Shown: one piece after another, positions 34,211-44,227 of the stretch
How the letters are laid out: each line of letters starts with the position of its first letter
Numbering within the stretch: the stretch's first letter is position 1
Assembly: GCA_977006965.1 (NCBI GenBank)
Contig: OZ345352.1
Span: 3,224,001-3,288,000, forward strand
DNA from: Phymatolithon calcareum
Taxonomy: Eukaryota > Rhodophyta > Florideophyceae > Hapalidiales
Direction of reading: 5' to 3'
DNA length: 64,000 bases
Position numbers and translations under genes: made by a program
The notes under the pieces: model-generated
The model's input: the letters and a program-made list of their open reading frames with translations, nothing else
Databases searched by the model: none
Told to the model about the DNA's origin: nothing

Positions 34211-35634
34211 GTACTGCCAAAACTCAAAACAAACCAGCTGGGTAGTAAGTCCAGACTACTGACACGAAAAACAAGATCAAATGAACAGCACTCCAGAACA
34301 CTAGGGCTTAGATTCGGCGCTCAAGGGGGTATGAAACAAGCTTCTATACGGAAATCTTACGAGCAACTTCAGAAGTGAAGGGTATATCAAAAAAGGCATA
34401 AAAAGTTTCCGATAGAAACGAATCGCGCAGGAGTAGTCCTCGCGGTCCAAGAGTAATTCAAGAGCCCTTACGATCGCAGCTGCCCATACTACGTTTCTTT
34501 CGGAGGACAGCTAACTATCGTGACAGGATAGTTACAATTTTTTTGCCGATCTGGTCTTTCTGTTCATTCTGGAGAACATTGCAGATGCACAGTGCTGCTG
34601 AGCCAAGAAAGATAAGATTTCCAATGTTATAGCCGCTGTAAAGGACTGTGGAAGGGTCCCGACACCAAGGCCTCTACAACGCTCCTTTGACCCCAGTAGT
34701 GTCACAACTGCGCAAGAGTTTTGCTCAGACGCGAGATACTTTCGCAAGAAGGAGAAAGAAGAGACAATCATCAGACGATGAATCGTGACCTACGAAACGT
34801 TAAGTAACAAAGTGGATTCGGCAAGATGAGTTTTCTGATGCATAATTGCTCAAATACGGTGATATTTGCACCATTCCGTTACACATACAGTGCATACTTG
34901 CCTTGATGCGTATCGTTATTGTAAATCTGACGCACGAGAAGGTCATTCTTGCAGCATTGAGGTGCATTTCTGCCGTCCACGGCACGGATACGGTGCAGCA
35001 GTGCGAAACCAATGCACTTATTCGTCTGGAAGCTGGCAAGATACTAGAAGACTGCTAATACGCTGAGTCGTGCTTTGCGCAAAATTGAAAACTTGCTGAA
35101 GTAATAGTAATTCGACCTCCTATACCGTTGCGTCTTGCTTGTTATATCAAATAAAATACAGGTCTACCGGATTCTAAATATTTCAATTCTACGATTAAAA
35201 CTTCCCCGGAATTAAAAAATTTCGTAAAGTCACGCTTCAAGCCTTTGATATGATTCAGGATCTCAAACATATGACCTGGAATGGTCATTTGTTTGAGATC
35301 TTGACATCAATTACGATTTTCTTGTCAAATTCGGACGGTTCTCTAAAACTGGAGTAATTGGAGTGCTACTCCCATAAATGGCAAGCAGAGTAATCTGAAG
35401 CGCACATTTGAGAGTATTGACCACTATATAATCGGTTCCAGATTAAATAGATAAATTGGAGTCGGGTTTATGCCCCGATTACCGACTTGAGCTGAAAATT
35501 AGTAAATATAAACCCTTTGCACATCATCAAAGACTTAGTAACAACCCCAGACCTGAGAGCCAACTCAAAGGAAAGGTTGGTGTTTTTGCTTCCCTCGGAA
35601 GCTTCATCTCATCGGCTGTACCTTTGGTACTACG
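34211..35634 (+). repeat. Repeat element X, short copy X2, inserted in piggyBac G
   Basis: It is collinear with X1 (1588-2940 and 4915-5236) but lacks about 1.9 kb from its middle. It separates two parts of piggyBac copy G that are adjacent in intact copies (...GAACACAT and AGCTTGATGCTC...). Flanks read ACATATG on the left and ACATACATG on the right, so a duplication of about 5-9 bp is possible but not exact. A small internally deleted derivative of a DNA transposon fits best. Confidence 0.55.
34846..35058 (+). pseudogene. PIF/Harbinger-like fragment in X2 (tentative)
   Basis: A 70-residue frame containing EKVILAALRCISAVHGTDTV, then QQCETNALIRLEAGKILEDC. It aligns throughout with the frame at 2482-2730. 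The family call rests on a weak resemblance to the leucine-arginine/GTD segment of PIF/Harbinger transposases. It is too short to act on its own. Confidence 0.35.
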
Positions 35635-35640
35635 ACATAC

Positions 35641-35752
35641 ATGAGCTTGATGCTCTTTACCAGCGTAATAATGAGTAGCTTTCGCTGGCAAAAATTGAAT
35701 GATTTTTATTCCCTCAATTGACGGAAAACTTCGCCTCAATGGATGGAAAACT
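35641..35752 (+). mobile_element. piggyBac copy G, 3' end beyond the X2 insertion
   Basis: GAGTAGCTTTCGC, an A-rich run and TTCCCTCAATTGACGG followed by a second decayed palindrome match the sequence after the stop codon of copies A and B. The terminal repeat itself is no longer recognisable. Confidence 0.6.
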
Positions 35753-35784
35753 ACCCTAGCAAAACTGATTTTCTCTAAAGAGGT

Positions 35785-36005
35785 GCTCCGTTAAATGTCA
35801 ACCCTAGGCACCTTACACGTGTTATGTATACACTCCCTGGTAGCTTGCGTACAGTAGGAATCTTAAATGATCTGCCTTCTTCTCTCAGTCCCATACCTCA
35901 ATTATTTCTTCTGTCTTCCTCTACTCGTGACGTTGAAGGGTTTATTGCAAGTCGTCATTAATCATGAGATATTCAATATAATTCGTTGCTTCCAGCAGAT
36001 CCAAT
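35785..36005 (-). mobile_element. LINE-B fragment
   Basis: It aligns with 19780-20030 in the same orientation: the CCCTGGTAGCTTGC segment, CAGTAGGAATCTTAAATGA, and CCATACCTCAATTATTTCTTC. This corresponds to the part of the LINE-B protein around KIPIEGKLPGI. Frames are broken and the 3' end is missing. The following 36006-36375 holds no recognised gene. Confidence 0.6.
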
Positions 36006-36427
36006 AGCTGGAACGTAATCAGAATTTTTCTTAAGTTAGAATCCATAGAACACCCGGCACAAAATGGCCTTCAAAATACGGGTCTCGAAAAATATTTACT
36101 CTATACAAAAGAAAATGGTGCCAATGGCTTCGGAACCTTCCGATCTATCGATTTCCAACTTCATCTTAGACGTTAGCGCTTTCTCGCTTCAGCAAGAGTA
36201 CGCAAGAGAATGGGCGATTTAGGCGAAAAATAATATTTTGGTTATAATATTATAATAACCTGAATTTAGGGGAGTGAGAAGCCCTTCTCTTGCGGCCATG
36301 ATCCGATGTGAAGGAAGCGAGAAGCAAAAAAGTGCACTAAAGCAGGCCAAAAATGAACGCAATTCGAACGCCAGCCAGGGGTTGCCCCAATTCCATTGTT
36401 TGCGATTGCAGTCCCGAGTGAAATTTA

Positions 36428-36763
36428 TCAATTTAATTGCTCAGTTTTGTTTGCAGCAATTCGCATTGCAATTGGAAGGCTTCCCACAATATAGACATCA
36501 ATACTAAGATAGCTGTTCATCGCCTTTTCACGTTCCGTGAGCTTCATCACCATTGACGATTGAACTGTGAACGACGACCCGGACCTCAACTTCTCGGCCA
36601 GAACGGCTCTGTATATCTCTAGCAAATGTTCTTCGCTTCCACCTCCAATGCAATGCTTGAGATGATTGTGCGGGTTGGAGAACCCAGTACCCTTTTCGAA
36701 GAAAAACTCACTTTCTCCGGTACACTGATCACCCTTTGAACAGAGAAAGACGCAAAATGGCAC
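36428..36763 (-). CDS. hAT transposase N-terminal fragment with BED-type zinc finger
   Basis: A 111-residue frame. Residues 4-39 contain FCVFLCSK and, later, TGFSNPHNHLKHC, the two halves of a BED-like finger (Cys pair, then His and Cys) as found at the start of hAT transposases, where it binds the element ends. EEHLLEIYRAVL and LTEREKAMNSYLSIDVYIVG SLPIA follow, the linker segment common in protist hAT proteins. The frame ends at a stop next to the 3' terminal repeat, so it encodes a DNA-binding part without a catalytic domain. It could be expressed as a truncated protein; I cannot tell from sequence alone. The true start may lie upstream. Confidence 0.65.
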   Translation of the reverse strand: MPFCVFLCSKGDQCTGESEFFFEKGTGFSNPHNHLKHCIGGGSEEHLLEIYRAVLAEKLRSGSSFTVQSSMVMKLTEREKAMNSYLSIDVYIVGSLPIAMRIAANKTEQLN

Positions 36764-37198
36764 ATTCCGTCGAGTTAGGCCTACTTGACGCGAGTGTATA
36801 TCACGGGTTTGTTCTCAAATGAGGTTCATAAGCAGCTGCACAACTTGTTTCGGCTTTGGTGTCGGTGAAGGTAGTGTCATCGCTAGTAGAGCGGAATTTG
36901 CTAGAACGTTGAACGAGGTCTGATAGGTGGGTTGGACTCGACTGTGAAGGGGAATGCGTGAGAATTTCGGAAAAGGCTGATAGGTTTCAAATCAAGGGAT
37001 CTAATGCTATCCCTTTTATACTTGAGATTGAACCATCGTGACTGCTGGACTCTAATCGTAGCTAAAGACATTCAAGCCGTTGTTCTGTATCTGGCTGGTA
37101 AATTGATCGATACAGCTAAGTAGATGATAGCACATGAATAGGCCCATTGTTGAAACCGTTTGGAGTCCAAGTTTCATAGATGTTTTGATGGCATACAG

Positions 37199-37420
37199 AA
37201 CGTACTCTGGGTATTAGTAGAACAAAAACCACGTACTGGACATAAGGTAAGTACGTTCATTCTTGCATCCGATTAATGTGCTGTGTCTAATGTTCATCTA
37301 CGTACTCTGGGTATTATTAGAACAAAGGCCACGTACTGAACGTGAGGTGAGTGCGATGATTCCCTCAACATTCTGCTTTACTCCCCCCCCATAACATTCC
37401 CCTGGTCCAATGTTCATCTA
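37199..37420. repeat. Two-unit tandem duplication, about 101 and 119 bp
   Basis: ACGTACTCTGGGTATTA-type units begin at about 37201 and 37302; each continues through CCACGTACTG and ends with AATGTTCATCTACGT. The units differ by an insertion containing a run of C. It lies within the 5' untranslated part of the hAT element. Confidence 0.6.
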
Positions 37421-37548
37421 CGTCGATCCTCAGTATAGGTGCGACCGATTCGAATTGCAATTCAGCTCGAAGAACCAATTTGGGTGGAATTGGGAAAAAT
37501 TGCAATTAAATTGATAGCAATGGAATTGGCGCAACCCCTGACGCCAGC

Positions 37549-39050
37549 TATCCTGTTAGAGTCTGTACTATATCTGCTATCCCATGCACTGGGCCTCGGC
37601 GCTACCGGGATCGTAGCTGACTTGATAATTTTCACCAGCCCGTATTCCTGTGTTCCGGCTGTTGCATGGATTCTTAGTTAAGCATTTACCTCCTTTTAGT
37701 TTTATTAAGCACATCGCCCCGGAGAGAGATCACTCGTTTTCAAGATAAACCCAACCATAACTTAAGACATTTAGTGATTGCAGAAAGTTCTTTCGTGCAG
37801 GAGAATGTCTGAGTGTTAAGAGGAAGCTTGTTAAAGTTTGATTTGGAACTGGATCGTCATCGAGCCATAGTAAGAGGAAATCTTTCCCTAGCGTAACTCA
37901 ACGATTCACAAAAATGTATTGAACATTTAGTGAATAAGATTGAAGGGGAAAAGGTACATCCGGAAACAAAGAGAATGCTCTCCACATTCTTCCAATGACA
38001 ATGCATATTGTACAAGCGAAGACAAGACTTCTGGAATTTGGTGCAGATTTCTTCTCATAACTAGAAGAAGTTGCATACTCGAACTTCAAGAAAACAATCC
38101 GAAGAGGGTCAGAGCCGTCGCGCAGGATAAGGTATTCCCAACAAATTTGACGAAGGTAATGGAAAGGTTCCTCAAATGTGAGAAAGGATTGAAAGAGGAA
38201 CTCACAGTCTTTATCAATTTATTGTGCAAGGAAGCGGAGATATTGCGAAGGGAAAAAGCATTGGCCCTAACAGTATCCCATGAACACCGAAGAAGAAGAA
38301 AAAAACTGGATTCCAAGTGGACACGAAACCAAGGAATTAGATTCCAGTACTTCTTAATCCTCCAGGAAAGAACGATTGAAAAGAGCGCATTCTAAGCGAC
38401 TGCGAAGATTTCGAAGAAGATGAGTTGAAACTTCTACTGGACGAATACAAGTTGAAGAAGCACGAAACCGCAGTTCAAATTGATCGGTCCTAGGCGAGTG
38501 ACTACTTTTTTCAACGTAGTAGTCTACGATGCGACAAGCATTGCGGAGGAAGGGGATTAAAATTTTACATTATAAGCAGAACATTCTGAGACTAACTACG
38601 AGATTAATGAAAAAGAAATGCATATAGGAGAGGCAACAGGTGAAAACATCTTTCACGTTCACAGGTCAGGATTTCCGAGCAAGAGTGATTCGACTTGGAA
38701 GAAGATTGAAGACCTTCACGAAGCTGTACCTGAAGAGCGTGCAGAACTTATGTCCAACATACACAAGAAAAAGATGGAAAAGAAGTCTAAGCAAGCATTG
38801 AGAATCAATAATTAATACGCTCTTCAAGTTTATGGGCAATGGAGACTCGCAATAATATTGTGGTGTCAGAAGTTGCAGGAATGGGAGATCAAAAAACCGG
38901 TGTAGCTTCTGCGAGCAGGAAGAACGGAATATGCCTCTTGAAATCACGTAGCTAGAACTTAGTCGGAAGTCTAAATAAAACCATCCCCCATCGTAGGTTT
39001 GTTTGAAGTGTCGCATCGGAGAGCAGTCATTTCAAGATAAACCGAACTTT
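37549..39050. other. No recognised gene; two coiled-coil-like plus frames
   Basis: Frames 37940-38395 (151 residues) and 38618-38815 (65 residues) are rich in Lys, Glu and Arg and look partly helical (for example LLCKEAEILRREKALAL). No domain is recognised and no copy is seen elsewhere in the window. They may be decayed coding sequence between the two hAT elements. Confidence 0.3.
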
Positions 39051-39428
39051 ATCTTAAGCAGGGCTCGTATGCAATATATTGGGATTGCAATACATTGCAA
39101 TATGGAATTGCAATGTGAAATTTCGGAGAGCTCCAGTATTGCAGTTCTTATTGCATCGTTGAGGCTCCATGCATATTCTACGTGGAGTCTGGTCACGAGA
39201 AAGGCTATGTTTCGTTAGCTTACCGGCTAACATGGAAATGCGGGGTGAATTTAAGCTTGCCAAGGGCATCAGCTGTGCGTACAACGTAGTGATGCAGTGT
39301 TACGTAGACTGCGCAACACAGCATCAAGCTGTGTACAATACAGTCTCAAGAACGGCGATTATTCTCACCTGATCCATACTCCACCGAACACGAGGGCCCC
39401 TAGTGGCAATGAGAAAGCCGAGCCCTAG

Positions 39429-42011
39429 TGTCTATGTGACGAACACCCTCAATTGAGGGAAAATCCCTCAATTGAGGGTGTATTTAAAACCTCAAAAAAG
39501 TTTATAAAAAGAATGCGGAACAGTTTTTTAGCGCCAGATTCGGAAAGGCGGGCTTTTGTTCTTTGTGAGGATTACCCCTTTTACTACCTTAAAACCGCGT
39601 CGTTCGCCGGTAGGAACGAAAATCTGCTGATCACTCACAAAAAAGACATCTACCATGCGTCGAGAAAAAGATCCGCGCCGAGTGGTCGGTGCAGCCGTAC
39701 ACACCAAAGCAACCTCAGTGACAAGTCTAGCAGAGTGCTGCCGACTATACGGAGCGTTTTCCAAGTCAAAAAAGGTGAACGGCACCGTTCAGGAGGTACT
39801 CGTCGATGATATCAAGGGCCGATCGAGCACGTCCCTTCGCGTGAAATGGGTTCTTGTTCAGAAACCGATCCAGAAGACTAAGATTAAGACTGTCAAGATT
39901 ATTAACGTCAAGGCAGGGAAGGCAGACGAAGACTCTCGTTCCTCTCGAATGGTTGTATCTAGTCCCAGCAGGCAAAATTCTGTACCTCGAACGCTGGCTT
40001 ACAGTGCTCGTGGTCGAACATCTTCTTCGCCAAACGCCGAGTTCTCGGTTCCAATGCCAACCACAAGCACACCAGAAGGACACACAAACCTCAACGCAAG
40101 CAAGAGAAGCTCTGAACGCCCTATGCCGGGCTCTCTCGCCTACGCCCTGCAAGGTTCTTGGGACCAAGCCTCGCAAGAAGAGCTTGATGTCATTACGCCA
40201 GACCCTGCGCCAAGCGCTTTTGTTCATGGAGTGCCATGGTTCGAGCGCCAGGTTCTATGTCCAATTGGAGGAAGAATTCCCCGTCAGTTCTGGAATGTTC
40301 GAACTACAAACGGAGATATTATTTCCGAAAACTGTGGCATCGGTTTACACACGCCGTATGACTGCTTCATGACAATGTTCCCCCAAATGCACCTCCGAAA
40401 AATTGTTGCTTGGACGTCCGCTAAGCTGAAAAGAATCGGAAGAAAGGAGACTACCGTCACAGAGCTTCTTAAGTTTTTTGGAATACTGGTTCTCATGACA
40501 AGATTTGAGTTCGGCGCAAAAAGGGACTTATGGATGTCAACCAGGCCGAACAAGTATATCCCAGCTCCTTCATTTTCAAACACTGGGATGAACAGAGATA
40601 GGTTCTCCGAGTACCTCCGGTGCATCACGTTCAGCGTGCAACCAAGTGAGCAAGGCACTCTGTCGTCCGCGCAGCACCGGTGGGCGCTCGTTCAGGATTT
40701 TGTCGATGCAATTAACGATCACAGAAAGCGTACCGTATCTCCGTCAGATCTGATTTGCGTTGACGAGTCTATTTCTCGTTGGTATGGAAACGGAGGTCAT
40801 TGGATCGACATCGGGCTGCCGCAATACATCGCTATAGACCGCAAACCGGAGAGCGGTTGCGAAATACAAAATTCGGCGTGCGGAAGAAGCGGGATAATGT
40901 TGCATCTTGAGCTGGTAACCACTGCAGAGGACGAGAAACAAAAAGACTTCGAGGATGAAACTGCCCATGGTACAGCTGTTCTGCGCCGTCTTGTCGCCGC
41001 ATACTCTGGTACAAGACGCATTGTCTGTGCAGATTCATACTTTGCGAGCGTCGAATCTGCAGAAATGCTTCTCCGACTGGGCCTGAAGTTCATAGGGGTC
41101 ATCAAAACTGCGACGAAGAAGTATCCAATGGAGTACCTATCACAAGTTCAGCTCTCAGAAAGGGGTCAGTGCGTTTCTATGGTTCGAAAATCGTTGACCG
41201 GTGACCCCTCAATGATGGCGGCGATGTGGGTTGACCGAGATCGCCGTTACTTTATTTCGACTACGTCAACCAGTATGCAAGGGAAACCTTACAGGCGTGT
41301 GCGCTGGCGTCAGCTCGAAGATGGAGCTTCACGTGTTGAGCTTTCAGTCCCTCAGCCTGAAGTATGCGAGACGTATTATTCGGCCTGTGCTCAAATTGAC
41401 AGGCATAATCGATGCCGTCAAGAGAGTTTGGACATGGAGAAGAAAGTTCGCACTCAAGACTGGTCCTTTCGTGTTAGCACATCTCTTCTGGCGATTTGCG
41501 TCGTTGATAGCTGGCTTTTGTTTTCTGGCGCACATCAAGAATCTCAAGACCACATGACGCAGCGAAGGTACTATGAAACACTGGCGGAACAACTCATCGA
41601 CAACTCATTTGATTCGCGCAATGTTCGTCAACGTTTAGTCAGCCCAAAACGTAAATATGCCTCCGGAAGTGGTGTTGGAACCCACTTAACACCCACGAGG
41701 AAGAAAAGGAAGACTTCAGCTGGCATGATGACTACTTTTGCTGTGCAGAACAACTGCAGAGTCTGTCAAGTTAAGAAAACGACCCTCGTGTGCTCGTCAT
41801 GTAATAGGCTTGATGGCGCCGCAGTCTACATATGTGGCACGTCAACTGGCAGAAACTGTTTTGCTAAGCATGTTGAACACATCCATGTGCTTGATGCTTT
41901 TGACGAGCCTGATAGTGAGTAGCTTTCGCGTCCAAAAATTAAATGATTCTCATTCCCTCAATTGAGGGAAAATTGCCCCTCAATTGAGGGAAAATTCCCG
42001 TCACATAGACA
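39429..42011 (+). mobile_element. Complete autonomous piggyBac-like element, copy A
   Basis: A 2,583-bp element between CTAG at 39425-39428 and CTAG at 42012-42015. The inverted termini are TGTCTATGTGACG. Two 14-bp palindromes, CCCTCAATTGAGGG, stand near each end (39446-39459 and 39465-39478; 41955-41968 and 41977-41990). It encodes one intact 755-residue transposase. It is almost identical to copy B at 54626-57207: the proteins differ at one residue, and B lacks one G in the 3' region. The TTAA target usual for piggyBac is absent at both ends. Confidence 0.92.
39655..41922 (+). CDS. piggyBac-like transposase, intact
   Basis: 755 residues, a usual size for the family. Residues 1-200 are basic and Ser/Pro-rich. 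The DDE_Tnp_1_7-type catalytic region follows. The three acidic residues fit as Asp370 (LICVDESISRWYG), Asp460 (RIVCADSYFAS) and Asp582 (SACAQIDRHNR); these correspond to the DDD triad of piggyBac by motif, not by alignment. A basic linker (about 660-690, with PKRK and TRKKRK, likely nuclear localisation) leads to a C-terminal Cys-rich zinc-binding domain: C701-x2-C704, C713-x2-C716, C727, C735, H739, H742, as expected for end binding. The start is the only Met in a long open frame with the protein directly following. It should cut and paste the element in the nucleus; the unusual CTAG target is discussed under findings. Confidence 0.93.
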   Translation: MRREKDPRRVVGAAVHTKATSVTSLAECCRLYGAFSKSKKVNGTVQEVLVDDIKGRSSTSLRVKWVLVQKPIQKTKIKTVKIINVKAGKADEDSRSSRMVVSSPSRQNSVPRTLAYSARGRTSSSPNAEFSVPMPTTSTPEGHTNLNASKRSSERPMPGSLAYALQGSWDQASQEELDVITPDPAPSAFVHGVPWFERQVLCPIGGRIPRQFWNVRTTNGDIISENCGIGLHTPYDCFMTMFPQMHLRKIVAWTSAKLKRIGRKETTVTELLKFFGILVLMTRFEFGAKRDLWMSTRPNKYIPAPSFSNTGMNRDRFSEYLRCITFSVQPSEQGTLSSAQHRWALVQDFVDAINDHRKRTVSPSDLICVDESISRWYGNGGHWIDIGLPQYIAIDRKPESGCEIQNSACGRSGIMLHLELVTTAEDEKQKDFEDETAHGTAVLRRLVAAYSGTRRIVCADSYFASVESAEMLLRLGLKFIGVIKTATKKYPMEYLSQVQLSERGQCVSMVRKSLTGDPSMMAAMWVDRDRRYFISTTSTSMQGKPYRRVRWRQLEDGASRVELSVPQPEVCETYYSACAQIDRHNRCRQESLDMEKKVRTQDWSFRVSTSLLAICVVDSWLLFSGAHQESQDHMTQRRYYETLAEQLIDNSFDSRNVRQRLVSPKRKYASGSGVGTHLTPTRKKRKTSAGMMTTFAVQNNCRVCQVKKTTLVCSSCNRLDGAAVYICGTSTGRNCFAKHVEHIHVLDAFDEPDSE

Positions 42012-42146
42012 CTAGAGAAATCTTGTTTGCATTGATGCCGTTCGTTTGCAATGTGAAGCGGCTTGTGATCGAGAGAACGACCGGCCTCTCTGCCGAGAGA
42101 GTCTGCCTGCAGCATCGGTACCCGAGGCCGAGCTGCCCCACTCCTA

Positions 42147-42917
42147 CTGTATCATTCATCGAGAAGATCGGCTACGGGAATCCGTCCGACCACCTCAATC
42201 GATGCTACGCCAAAAGGCCAAACCCCAGCTGAACAAGACGCAACTCTACAGCGCCTATACAACGAGGCGCTGCTCGCGATGCAGTAGAAAGGCGGTACAA
42301 TACGCTCCCACTTCGAAGTCCGGTCTATGTCTGCGTAGGACAAAACGGTGCATGCGTATATTCAACTGATTGTTATGAAAAATCAGCCCTTGGCGCACGT
42401 TGAAGACAGTGAAGTGCGCAAGTTCTGTCGCCATGTCAAGCTAACCGTCAGGAGGGGCGTCGGTGAGCTCTTTTAACTCGTCGAGCTCGTTGAGAGCCGA
42501 ATGGCTGCCGAACTGGATGGTACTCACGGTGCTATACTGTACGACGGATGGTCTTGCAACAGCGTGCATTATGTTTCGGCTATCGCTTCATATTGCTCTA
42601 CGTCTGCGTCTCGTATAAATGCTCGTTTGTCATCGATCTTTTTGCCTCGCCTTACATTGCTGAGAATGTCTCCACTGGGCCAAATTGCCTCAGAGGACAC
42701 AGAAGATGGTGGAACCACTGCTCAAGACACTACTTTAAACGCCGAGGCACACATTGAATTTTTGCATGAGGCACTCGTCTTCCTCAAAATGAACGACCGA
42801 TTCTGGAATTGCCAAATGGTGAGCCAGGCGATCAACGGATCGCGCTCGGAGAAGGCAGAAGCTTGAATCAAAGCCCACGAGGTCACGGAAGAGCTCATAG
42901 AAGGCAGCGATATGTAA
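42147..42917 (+). pseudogene. hAT transposase pseudogene with internal deletion
   Basis: It begins with a BED-type remnant (IGYGNPSDHLNRC). One frame then continues through LQRLYNEALLAM, AYIQLIVMKNQPLAHVEDSE and MAAELDGTHGAILYDGWS, NSVHYVSAIASYC, the segment around the first catalytic Asp of hAT transposases. The frame is broken by stops at 42285, 42336 and 42474. After LLRMSPL and AEAHIEFL it jumps directly to ALVFLKMNDRFWN, the C-terminal dimerisation region, so the central and second catalytic parts are deleted. It ends after stops at 42864 and 42915. The product is non-functional. Confidence 0.75.
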
Positions 42918-43092
42918 TGTCCATGCCGAACGCGAGGCAATTTAATGTTTGATGGTAATGCTACTTCCTGAGGTAAAGTAGACTACCCTTGATTGCCCGC
43001 CTTGGTGCATTGCAATAGTCATTGCAAGATTCAACCCGGAGCATTTCTTATTGCGAATTGCAACTCGAGCAGCAATCTCTTGCAATTGAATT

Positions 43093-43454
43093 TTTTTATT
43101 GCAATTTTTTTTAAAAAGCCCCGCAGTCATACGAATATACGGGCAGGGCTTCCTCAGGTGCTGCCCTCGCTAGGGCGGCTCTATTATTATGTCTGGCATT
43201 CTATCTGGGACCCTAGCGTGTGTTCGGTTGTTTTGATTGCTCTTCGTAACAGTTTCGAAGCGTCGCTTCTTCTTTCAGTACAGGTCTTCTTCATTCTGCA
43301 TACTCTCGATGATGCTTTTGCTGAAGAGCAAAAGGTCATCTAATGCCTTCTCAGTTGCCGCTCTGTCGTCTTCCTTGAGTTCATAGACTGACAAGTTGCG
43401 ATCCAGGGTCTCCATGTGCTGTCTGACTTTGTTTCCGAATCTATCTGCCATCAG
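43093..43454 (-). mobile_element. LINE-A 3' fragment, 362 bp, with target duplication
   Basis: Flanked by ATTGAATT at 43085-43092 and 43455-43462. On the minus strand it encodes the end of the LINE-A protein (MADRF..., ATEKALDD, ESMQNEED), then the 3' tail with the GCCC...GGGGC stem-loop, and ends in an A-rich tail (seen as T-rich sequence at the left). It is 5'-truncated and lies within the 3' part of hAT element 2. Confidence 0.8.
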
Positions 43455-43489
43455 ATTGAATTGTTCCGAGCCCTGATCTTAAGAAACTC

Positions 43490-43605
43490 AGTGAGTGCAA
43501 GTTGAAGCAGTGCTCACCATATTATCGGAAAACATTCTTGTAGAACAAACCCTGTGCAGAATCGATGCCAGAGAACAATCAATTTGCTGCTGGAGTCATT
43601 TATAG
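43490..43605 (-). mobile_element. LINE-B fragment
   Basis: Reversed, ATCGATTCTGCACAGGGTTT and TGTTCTACAAGAATGTTTTC match the LINE-B stretch encoding ESAEGLFYKNVFGKY at 47930-47985. Only about 115 bp is recognisable. It lies directly outside hAT element 2. Confidence 0.5.
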
Positions 43606-43714
43606 CCAGACCTCTGTCAAAATATATTTCTACGACCGTATATTTCCGTAATCCGTAGAAATAGTCTATTGCAAAACCGAAAATAACTTTCTATTTCGAA
43701 ACACTACGTCATGA

Positions 43715-44227
43715 ATGAACCATACCTCTACTGTTTACACTTCAATGCGTAGATTGCCACTACGTTTCCATCTAGCGTATTACAGCCTTCTCGTACAACA
43801 TGTAGCCTTTTCCCAAAACAGGACAGCCTCTACCACGCCCGATGAGAAGGAAAGTGTGTCCCAATTGCGTTTGGATAATCCAACTTCGCAAGTTAATCAG
43901 AGTTATACTTCTAACAATTCGATGGAAGAGAGATTGGCGAAACGCCGGAAGAAGGATGTTCCATGTCAAGAATATGCCAACTGCGACTTCGTGCTTGGTT
44001 CTGTGGCAGAAGTGGAACGTATTTGGAGTATGGCTAAGCATATACTAACCGTTCAAAGGCGATCTATGTCCCCTCACCTATTCGAGTCTCTTATATTCTT
44101 GAAGTACAATGAGCGGTTTTGGAACGAGCAATTGGTAAGTAAGGCTGTGAAATGTGCTCGGTCTGAGCGGGCAGATTCTCTGATCAATTCACATGAAGTC
44201 TATGAAGAAGAAGCTCCCCGACAATAA
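43715..44227 (+). pseudogene. hAT transposase C-terminal (dimerisation) fragment
   Basis: The last 100 residues of this 170-residue frame contain SVAEVERIWSMAKHIL, RRSMSPHLFESLIFLKYNER and FWNEQLVSKAVK. This is the hAT C-terminal dimerisation motif (Ser/Val-E-R-x-F/W-S-x-A...R...L-F-L). Upstream residues are rich in Lys/Arg and not typical. No matching ends or 8-bp duplication were found, so it is a fragment of a third hAT copy. Its C-terminus parallels that of the pseudogene at 42.9 kb (FLKMNDRFWN), so both belong to related families. Confidence 0.6.

Larger units (their letters stand above)
36376..37540 (-). mobile_element. Complete non-autonomous hAT element, 1165 bp
   Basis: Terminal inverted repeats of 23 bp with one mismatch begin CAGGGGTTGC at 36376 and, inward, at 37540. 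Both sides are flanked by the perfect 8-bp duplication ACGCCAGC (36368-36375 and 37541-37548). CAGGG ends and 8-bp duplications are diagnostic of hAT transposons. Inside, on the minus strand, is the N-terminal portion of a hAT transposase gene; the catalytic core and dimerisation region are deleted. A two-unit tandem duplication lies at 37199-37420. The perfect duplication indicates a fairly young insertion. Confidence 0.9.
39059..43475 (+). mobile_element. hAT element 2, 4.4 kb including nested insertions
   Basis: Left end CAGGGCTCG at 39059 and right end CGAGCCCTG finishing at 43475 are flanked by the perfect 8-bp duplication ATCTTAAG (39051-39058 and 43476-43483). Many ATTGCAAT-type words occur near both ends, a usual subterminal pattern. 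Removing piggyBac A (39429-42011) and the LINE-A fragment (43093-43454) leaves about 1.47 kb with a broken hAT transposase gene. The element is therefore non-autonomous and older than its two guests. Confidence 0.85.

Noticed and set aside
39420-39428. GAGCCCTA before piggyBac A looked like the right end of a short hAT element starting at 39059
   Set aside because: No matching 8-bp duplication follows it, while the end at 43475 has both a CGAGCCCTG terminus and a perfect ATCTTAAG duplication.
39854-40372. Long overlapping ORFs inside piggyBac A (and the matching ones in B), for example 172 and 153 residues
   Set aside because: They are out-of-frame or antisense shadows of the transposase gene and contain no domain of their own.
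42046-42369. A 107-residue plus ORF at the start of the hAT pseudogene
   Set aside because: The hAT-like residues are in another frame (with stops), so this frame is accidental.
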